This document shows positions 43,592 to 48,744 of a DNA stretch of 48,744 nucleotides, piece after piece. The first letter of the stretch is position 1. Every line of letters starts with the position of its first letter. The position numbers and the translations under genes were made by a program. Source of the DNA: an uncultured Alkalilimnicola sp. GTDB taxonomy: Bacteria > Pseudomonadota > Gammaproteobacteria > Nitrococcales > AK92. The stretch lies in the NCBI GenBank assembly GCA_937951875.1, contig CALGAN010000082.1, forward strand, positions 1 through 48,744. The letters run 5' to 3'. The notes beneath the pieces are model-generated. The model was not told the origin of the DNA and searched no databases. It saw nothing but the letters and a program-made list of their open reading frames with translations.

Positions 43592-44267
43592 GGGCCTGCT
43601 CCCGCAACAGCGCTTCGATGCGCGGGCGCTGCGCGTCGAGAAAGCGTTCCAGGGTCACCAGCCAGCCGTTCTCCCCCTTGGTCACCAGCATCACCTGGCG
43701 GTCCTCGTACAGCGTCAGTCCCGTCGGTTGCAGGCCGCTGTCGGGCAGCCGCCAGCTCGGTAACGCCCGATACTGCCAATCCGGCGGGGCCGGCCGCGCT
43801 CCCCGCTCCCGCAAATGGCCGGCCGCCGCCGAGCCGACCGCGGCCGCCACCGGTACCCGCGCCAGCTCAGTCAGCGGCGGCGCCTGCCGCCGCGCGGCGA
43901 CGATGAAGCGCGTGGTGTAGTAAGACCGGGTCTTGCCGAGCCGCGCGGTCCAGGGATTGTCGTCGGCGAAGCCGCCCACCACTACGTGCAGCACGCCCTT
44001 CTCCAGCGCCCGCAACAGCTCCTGCTCGGGCCCTTGCACCCATTGGATGCGCGCGCCGAGCTGAGCGGCCAGCTCGCGCAGCAGCGCCGGCTCCACGCCG
44101 CCCGGCTCGGCCGCGCCATGCACAGCCCAGGGCGGGTTATCGACCACGCCGACCCTCAGCACGCCGCGGCGGATTTCGTCCAGGCTCTGTTCGGGATCGC
44201 GCGGGAACTCGCAGCCGGCGCTCAGCGAGAGCGCCAGCGCGACCGCCAGCTGGAAGACCACGCGCAT
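43578..44267 (-). CDS. Family 3 solute-binding lipoprotein
   Basis: 229 residues. A lipoprotein signal peptide (MRVVFQLAVALALSLSAGC, lipobox LSAGC) leads to a family 3 periplasmic-binding fold: GVLRVGVVDNPPWAVHGAAE, ALLRELAAQLGARIQWVQG and VVGGFADDNPWTARLGKTRS, as in amino-acid-binding proteins such as GlnH/FliY. No ABC permease or ATPase is near; instead it is co-transcribed with a CDF transporter. It may be a sensor or a carrier for a transporter elsewhere. Ligand unknown. Confidence 0.85.
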   Translation of the reverse strand: MRVVFQLAVALALSLSAGCEFPRDPEQSLDEIRRGVLRVGVVDNPPWAVHGAAEPGGVEPALLRELAAQLGARIQWVQGPEQELLRALEKGVLHVVVGGFADDNPWTARLGKTRSYYTTRFIVAARRQAPPLTELARVPVAAAVGSAAAGHLRERGARPAPPDWQYRALPSWRLPDSGLQPTGLTLYEDRQVMLVTKGENGWLVTLERFLDAQRPRIEALLREQARASP

Positions 44268-44355
44268 GCGCCGACCTCAGGGGAAACGAGCTCTTTTCCT
44301 TTCCTGAGGGTGAACCGGAAACCGTTCAATCAGCGCGCCCTTACCGCTATCCCAC

Positions 44356-45879
44356 TCAGCCGCCGGCGCCCGGTCCCAGCAGCTGGCGGGCGTCGAAGGC
44401 GTACGGCCGCGGCCTGTGCTGAAGGGTCAGCCATTGGTCGGTGGTGAACGCAGCCACCGCCCAGTCGCCGTTGAAGCGGCCGATGCCGGAGTTCTTCTCG
44501 CCGCCGAACGGGTGATTGGGCAGATCGTTCACCGGCTGGTCGTTGATGTGCACCATGCCCGCCTCGATGCGGGCGGCCAGCGCCACGCCGCGTTCGAGGT
44601 CGGCAGTGAACAGCGCGGCCGACAGGCCGTAGGGCGTGTCGTTGGCGATGCGGATCGCCTCGTCGGCGTCGCGGGCGCGCAGGATGGGCGCGATGGGGCC
44701 GAAGATCTCCTCGCGCGCCAGCGTCATGTCGTTGCGCACGTCCACGAACACGTGCGGCGGCAGCACTAGCCCACGGGCGTCGCCGCCGAGCGCCAGCCGG
44801 GCGCCCTCCGCCCGCGCCGCCTTGATCTTATTGAGCAGCCCCTCGAATTGACCGCCGTTGATGATCGGCCCAACGAAGGTATCCGGCTCGTTCGGATCGC
44901 CCGCCTTCAGCGCCCGCACCCGGGCGACGAAGCGCTCGACGAAGGCATCGTGCACCGTATCCTCGACGATGATGCGGTTGGCGATCATGCAGATCTGGCC
45001 CTGGTGCAGGAACTTGCCGAACACCGCCGCCTCCACGGCCCGATCCAGGTCGGCGTCGGCCAGGACGATCAGCGGCGAGTTGCCGCCGAGTTCCAGCTCC
45101 AGCCGCTTGAGGATCTCCGCCTCCGCCGCCAGCCGGGCGATCTGGCGGCCCACCGCGGTCGAGCCAGTGAAGGAAATCACCCGCGGTACGGGATGGGTGA
45201 CCATGTCCTTGCCGATGCTGGAGCCGGAACCGATCACCACGCTCAGCACGCCCGCGGGCAGGCCCGCCTCTTCCAGGATCTTGGCGAGCAGCAGACCGCC
45301 GCAGATCGGTGTGTCGCTGGCGGGCTTCACCACCACGGCATTGCCGAGCGCCAGCGCCGGGAACAATGAGCGCGCCGTGAGCTGCAGCGGCCAGTTCCAC
45401 GGGCTGATCACCGCCACCACGCCGACCGGACGACGGTAGACCCGCCCTTCCTTGCCCGGCACGTCGGCCGGCAGGATCTGCCCGAGCGGTACGTACGGCA
45501 GCGTCGCCGCGTGCTCCGCCACCGCCCGCACCGCAGCCCACTCCAGCGAGGCCTTGAGGCGCGTGCTGCCCGACTCGCGAATCAGCCAGCCAATGATCTC
45601 CTCGCGCCGCGTGTCCATGATCGCCGCAACGCGTCGCAGCACCGCTGCGCGCTCGCCGGGCCGCATGGCCGCCCAGGCCGGCTGCACCGCCTTGGCCGCG
45701 CGAAACGCTTCCTCGAGGTTGTCGCGATTCGCCTCGGGTATCTCCACCAGCATGGCGCCGGTATAGGGATCGTGGTCGGGGATTCGGGTGTGGGCACTGC
45801 CGTGCCGCCACTCGCCGGCGATGAACTGCCGCTCGAAACCGTCGTAGGGTGCGGCGGGGACCGCGTCGCGCTCGCCCAT
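44356..45879 (-). CDS. NAD(P)-dependent aldehyde dehydrogenase
   Basis: 507 residues, intact ALDH fold. Catalytic Cys297 (GQICMIANR) and Glu263 (LELELGGNSP), oxyanion Asn162 (SPWNWPLQL), cofactor Lys185 (VVVKPAS) and FTGSTAVGR are all present. It resembles the benzaldehyde/vanillin-dehydrogenase type more than betaine-aldehyde types, but the substrate cannot be fixed. It is transcribed alone; the upstream AT-rich area (45960-46080) separates it from the broken glycosyltransferase. Confidence 0.9.
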   Translation of the reverse strand: MGERDAVPAAPYDGFERQFIAGEWRHGSAHTRIPDHDPYTGAMLVEIPEANRDNLEEAFRAAKAVQPAWAAMRPGERAAVLRRVAAIMDTRREEIIGWLIRESGSTRLKASLEWAAVRAVAEHAATLPYVPLGQILPADVPGKEGRVYRRPVGVVAVISPWNWPLQLTARSLFPALALGNAVVVKPASDTPICGGLLLAKILEEAGLPAGVLSVVIGSGSSIGKDMVTHPVPRVISFTGSTAVGRQIARLAAEAEILKRLELELGGNSPLIVLADADLDRAVEAAVFGKFLHQGQICMIANRIIVEDTVHDAFVERFVARVRALKAGDPNEPDTFVGPIINGGQFEGLLNKIKAARAEGARLALGGDARGLVLPPHVFVDVRNDMTLAREEIFGPIAPILRARDADEAIRIANDTPYGLSAALFTADLERGVALAARIEAGMVHINDQPVNDLPNHPFGGEKNSGIGRFNGDWAVAAFTTDQWLTLQHRPRPYAFDARQLLGPGAGG

Positions 45880-45986
45880 GATGCCTCCCTCGCGAGCCCG
45901 GAAACCGCCTTCTATCTATGTGCGCGACGGACGCTCTCCAAGCGGCGTCCGGCAAGAGGAAAATGCGCCTGCTAGCTGGCTAAGCA

Positions 45987-46015
45987 TTCAATTTAATTAG
46001 AAACACGATTATTAT
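45987..46015 (+). promoter_or_regulatory. Promoter in an AT-rich patch before the glycosyltransferase
   Basis: TTCAAT (45987-45992), 17-base spacer, TATTAT (46010-46015), about 80 bases before the ATG at 46094. The patch 45980-46080 is strikingly AT-rich for this genome, as often seen in acquired genes. Confidence 0.5.
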
Positions 46016-46093
46016 TGCCGCATTTTCACGCCCGCAGAGCGTTACCGAAGATCCAAGCAATAAGCAAAAAAACAGCAAGGGTTCTCGACGACA

Positions 46094-46681
46094 ATGGCCA
46101 ATATCGAAAGCAAGCTGCACATCGTTATGGCGCCGATCGGTACGCTCGGCGACTTTCTCCCGGCGGCGGCAATCGGGCAGGCGCTGGCCGCGCGGGGTCA
46201 CCAGGTGGACATCGTGGCGCAGGAATACTTCCTGCCGTACATGCCCGAAGGCGTGACGGCCATCGCTTACGGAGATGCCGGGCAATACGCCCGCGATCTG
46301 GACGATAAGCGCATGCTCGACATCACTCAGCCGCTGATCACGGAAGTGCTGGTCGCTCCCAGCGTGCTGCCGCAGTTCCGCGCCGTCGAAGCGGCCGTCG
46401 CCGAGCATGGCCGGAAGGTGGTGGTGCTCGGGCCGGGAAACGCTGTCGGCGCGATGTGGGGCGCACGGTGCTTCGGCGCGTTATCGATCGGGCTGATTCC
46501 GGCGCCGCCGATATTCACGATTTACCAGATGCCACGGCCGGTGAGCGACGGCGTCGTTCGTGCGGCTTTTCGCGCCGCGGGCATCTCGCCGCTGCCGCCT
46601 CCAGTCTATGACCCGGAGCGGCGTTTCGCAGGCGATTTCAGCCTGGAGTTCGACTATTGGCTGGAAATGTATCCGGCCTAG
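46094..46681 (+). CDS. N-terminal part of an amber-interrupted glycosyltransferase
   Basis: 195 residues ending at TAG (46679-46681). It is the N-terminal Rossmann half of a GT-B, UDP-glycosyltransferase-like (MGT/GT1) enzyme: HIVMAPIGTLGDFLPAAAIG, ALAARGHQVDIVAQEYFLPY and VVVLGPGNAVGAMWGARCFG. The frame continues in phase after the stop straight into the sugar-nucleotide-binding half, so this is one gene with a nonsense codon, a sequencing error or a read-through site. A plausible promoter lies upstream, but the ribosome-binding site is distant. Alone this fragment should be inactive. Confidence 0.8.
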   Translation: MANIESKLHIVMAPIGTLGDFLPAAAIGQALAARGHQVDIVAQEYFLPYMPEGVTAIAYGDAGQYARDLDDKRMLDITQPLITEVLVAPSVLPQFRAVEAAVAEHGRKVVVLGPGNAVGAMWGARCFGALSIGLIPAPPIFTIYQMPRPVSDGVVRAAFRAAGISPLPPPVYDPERRFAGDFSLEFDYWLEMYPA

Positions 46682-46714
46682 TTCGCACCGCACGCCGGCC
46701 CGCGCGCGGCCAAT

Positions 46715-48115
46715 ATGCTGGCCGGCACTTTCCCGCTGAAGAGCAGCCGCGACATCGTCGAGGAAGCCCAGCGTTTCGCTGAGGACGGTCCGGCGCCATG
46801 GGTGTTCTCCCCCGGCACCGGCGGCACGCTGCGCAAGGCCTGCCCCAATTTCAACGACCTGGTGCGCGAGGCCTGCGAGCGCAGCGGCCGCCGCGGCATC
46901 CTGCTCGATCGGACGCAAGCGGAACCTTTCCGACGCTACTCGGACTGGGTCGCCGGGGTGCGCTTCACCAACCTCGATGCTCTGCTGCCGCTGGCGCGCG
47001 GCCTGTTGCACCACGGTGGCATCGGCGGCACCTCGCAGGCGCTGGTGCACGGCATCCCGCAGATCGTGGTACCGGTATCGTTCGACCAGCCGGGCAATGC
47101 CGCCTGGCTGGATGCGGCCGGCGTCGCGGTGACCTGCCCGCCGTCGGAGCTGAGTCTCGAGCGCCTGCTGGCGCTGCTGGCGGCCGCCGAGGCCTTGCCG
47201 GTGGAACCGCGCCAACGCTATGCCGAGCAGTTGCGCCGCGAGGGCGGCGCAGCCGGATTGGCGAAGACGGTAGAAACGGTCGCCCTGTTCCTGCGCACCG
47301 TGTCCAAGTACTACGCGGTCCCTGGCCAGCCGAAGCCGGGCGATGCCGCCGACGCCGAGCTGCGCGCCCACCTCGCCGGCCAAGCCGCCTACCTCGAGTC
47401 GCCGGCGTTTCGGCAGGAGCGCACCGAGCTGCTGAGCTGGCTGGCGCCGGCCGCCGACTGCCTGCGGCGCAAGCTCGACGTCAGCTTCCCCATGCCCGAC
47501 GAGGCACATGGCCTGATCCGGCTCGACGCCGCCAGCGCCGAGCGCGCGCGCAAGCGCTTCGGACTGACCGCCGCCGATCTGCATCGGGTTCTGTACGTCC
47601 TGCTGATTCGCTGGCTCACCGGCCACACCGACATCGCCCTGAGCGAGTCCCACGCCAATCGCCCGCCACGCAGCCGGGCGCTGTACGGGCTGCTGTCGGA
47701 CGACCTGCTCGTGCGCGTGCCGATCGGGGAAGAGGACACGGTCGAGACGCTGGTGGCCGCCGTGGCCCGCGGCCGCGCCACCGCCGAGCGCCTAGGACGA
47801 GTGCCGGCGCTGAGCGTGCTCACCGAGCTGCTCGGGGCCCCCGCCCTGCCCCGCTTCCATTACAACCCGTTCGGCGTCGCCGCCGGCGCGCTGCGGCTGC
47901 CCGGGGTGCGGATCTCCTACTTCAAGGCGATGCGCGCCTATGCCCTGACCGAAGCCACGCTGGTATCCCTGGACGGCCGCCACGTGTTCGTGGCGCTGGC
48001 CACGCCGGAAATCGAAGGCCGCGGCCTGGCCGACATCGAACGGGCACTGCAGCGGCTGCAGGCCGATCTGGACGACCCGCGCAAGCGGATCGCTGATATG
48101 CTGGCTGCCTTATAG
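46715..48115 (+). CDS. C-terminal part: sugar-binding GT half plus condensation-like half-domain
   Basis: 466 residues in the same frame as the preceding fragment (11 codons after its TAG). The first ~190 residues are the C-terminal GT-B half, with WVFSPGTGGTLRKACPNF and the donor-site motif LLHHGGIGGTSQALVHGIP, then PVSFDQPGNAAWL. The last ~230 residues resemble the C-terminal half of NRPS-type condensation/acyltransferase domains: AYLESPAFRQERTELLSWL, HRVLYVLLIRWLTGHTDIAL and SHANRPPRSRALYGLL. The HHxxxDG catalytic half is absent. If the stop is real, this part would need internal initiation at ATG 46715 and would lack an acceptor site. Confidence 0.75.
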   Translation: MLAGTFPLKSSRDIVEEAQRFAEDGPAPWVFSPGTGGTLRKACPNFNDLVREACERSGRRGILLDRTQAEPFRRYSDWVAGVRFTNLDALLPLARGLLHHGGIGGTSQALVHGIPQIVVPVSFDQPGNAAWLDAAGVAVTCPPSELSLERLLALLAAAEALPVEPRQRYAEQLRREGGAAGLAKTVETVALFLRTVSKYYAVPGQPKPGDAADAELRAHLAGQAAYLESPAFRQERTELLSWLAPAADCLRRKLDVSFPMPDEAHGLIRLDAASAERARKRFGLTAADLHRVLYVLLIRWLTGHTDIALSESHANRPPRSRALYGLLSDDLLVRVPIGEEDTVETLVAAVARGRATAERLGRVPALSVLTELLGAPALPRFHYNPFGVAAGALRLPGVRISYFKAMRAYALTEATLVSLDGRHVFVALATPEIEGRGLADIERALQRLQADLDDPRKRIADMLAAL

Positions 48116-48170
48116 CGGCGCCAGCCTTTCCTGGCGCGCCCGGCCTTCCAACTACGACGGCGACACGACC

Positions 48171-48710
48171 ATGCAACTACAAGACAGCAAAGAACGCTAC
48201 GGCACCATCAGCCGCTTCCTGCACTGGAGCATGGCGCTGGCCATGGCCTGGCAGTTCGCTACCGCCGCGGCACGCGCGCTGCTCGAAGACACCGCGATCG
48301 AGCGCTTCCTGTGGGGGACGCACAAGACCGTCGGCCTGCTGCTGATCGTCCTGGTGCTGGTGCGGGCGGCCTGGTCTCTGTACAACCGCGGTCATCGGCC
48401 GCCGTCGCTCAACGTGATGGCCCAGCTGGGGCACCTGGCGCTGTACGCGCTGATGGTGTTCGTGCCGCTGCTCGCGCTGCTGCGCCAGTACGGCTCCGGC
48501 CGTTCGTTCGAACCGCTGGGGCTGCCGCTGATGCCGGGCACCGGGCAGAAGATCGAGTGGATGATGGCGCCGGCCAACCTGCTGCACGGCTGGCTGGGCT
48601 GGCTGCTGCTGGCGCTGATCCTCGGCCACATCGCCATGGTGTTCGTGCACCGCCGCCGCCCGCAGGACGAGGACGTGCTGGCGCGCATGCTGGGGAATCG
48701 GCGAGCGTGA
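48171..48710 (+). CDS. Cytochrome b561-family protein
   Basis: 179 residues with four membrane helices. Haem-ligand histidines H18 (SRFLHWSMAL), H51 (WGTHKTVGLL), H139 (NLLHGWLGW) and H153 (LGHIAMVF) are in the CybB/YceJ pattern. E. coli CybB oxidises superoxide and passes electrons to quinone, so this protein may do the same. It follows the broken glycosyltransferase by 55 bases and the window ends 34 bases later. Confidence 0.92.
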   Translation: MQLQDSKERYGTISRFLHWSMALAMAWQFATAAARALLEDTAIERFLWGTHKTVGLLLIVLVLVRAAWSLYNRGHRPPSLNVMAQLGHLALYALMVFVPLLALLRQYGSGRSFEPLGLPLMPGTGQKIEWMMAPANLLHGWLGWLLLALILGHIAMVFVHRRRPQDEDVLARMLGNRRA

Positions 48711-48744
48711 TCTCGCCGCGTGGCGGCGGCTCGGCCGGGAGCCG

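Noticed and set aside
45976..46090. Insertion-sequence remnant in the AT-rich patch
   Set aside because: No terminal inverted repeats, target duplications or transposase fragments could be seen; only a promoter-like sequence.

Overview
The window is GC-rich chromosomal DNA with dense, mostly well-conserved housekeeping genes. The gene content points to a gammaproteobacterium: the block nrdR-ribD-ribE-ribBX-ribH-nusB-thiL-pgpA, a four-cysteine Fnr, a ProQ-family RNA chaperone, proteobacterial-type GshA, EttA, RimK with its zinc-protease partner, and argG, pyrC and rnt lying together. Cytochrome bd, Fnr and an isolated RnfB-like ferredoxin suggest a facultative or microaerobic lifestyle. I cannot name the genus. 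No tRNA, rRNA, CRISPR array, insertion sequence or prophage was seen.

Layout. Positions 44-4374 (minus) hold a six-gene cytochrome bd operon: cydP, cydA, cydB, cydX, ybgE and a SLAC1/TDT-family anion channel. It faces a sigma-54 activator (4575-5897). The gap between them has a full sigma-54 layout: a consensus -24/-12 promoter reading into cydP, a perfect IHF match, and two related inverted repeats on a 33-bp direct repeat. 5909-7410 encodes a PhaC-like hydrolase and a lipoprotein. 7742-11014 has a 53-codon ORF with a strong terminator, then an envelope operon (glycine-zipper protein, PepSY protein, PhoP/PhoQ-like two-component pair) behind a TTCAG direct repeat. 11125-15301 has sufT, gshA, a zinc-finger-like miniprotein, a ProQ-family gene and fnr.

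Positions 15468-23184 (minus) look like one long run from glyA through nrdR, the riboflavin genes, nusB, a DUF2889 gene and thiL to pgpA. 23270-27125 (minus) is an Fbp-type ferric iron ABC transporter with a Fur-box-like site over its -35. 27200-31000 holds a Mut7-C protein, rimB-rimK (ribosomal protein S6 glutamylation) and ettA. 31062-35379 has a CHASE-like/GGDEF protein, purU, a Pmp3-type miniprotein and an orphan kinase with a degenerate receiver. 35503-42619 is metG, an isolated rnfB-like gene, nth, a DUF1841 gene, argG, pyrC and rnt.

The last part (42647-48710) is more accessory: a CDF transporter overlapping a solute-binding lipoprotein, an aldehyde dehydrogenase, an AT-rich patch, a glycosyltransferase fused to half of a condensation-like domain and split by one in-frame TAG, and a cytochrome b561.

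The best candidate for an undescribed system is the apparent sigma-54/IHF/PAS-regulator control of a bd-oxidase operon that also carries an anion channel. The second is the amber-split glycosyltransferase-condensation fusion.
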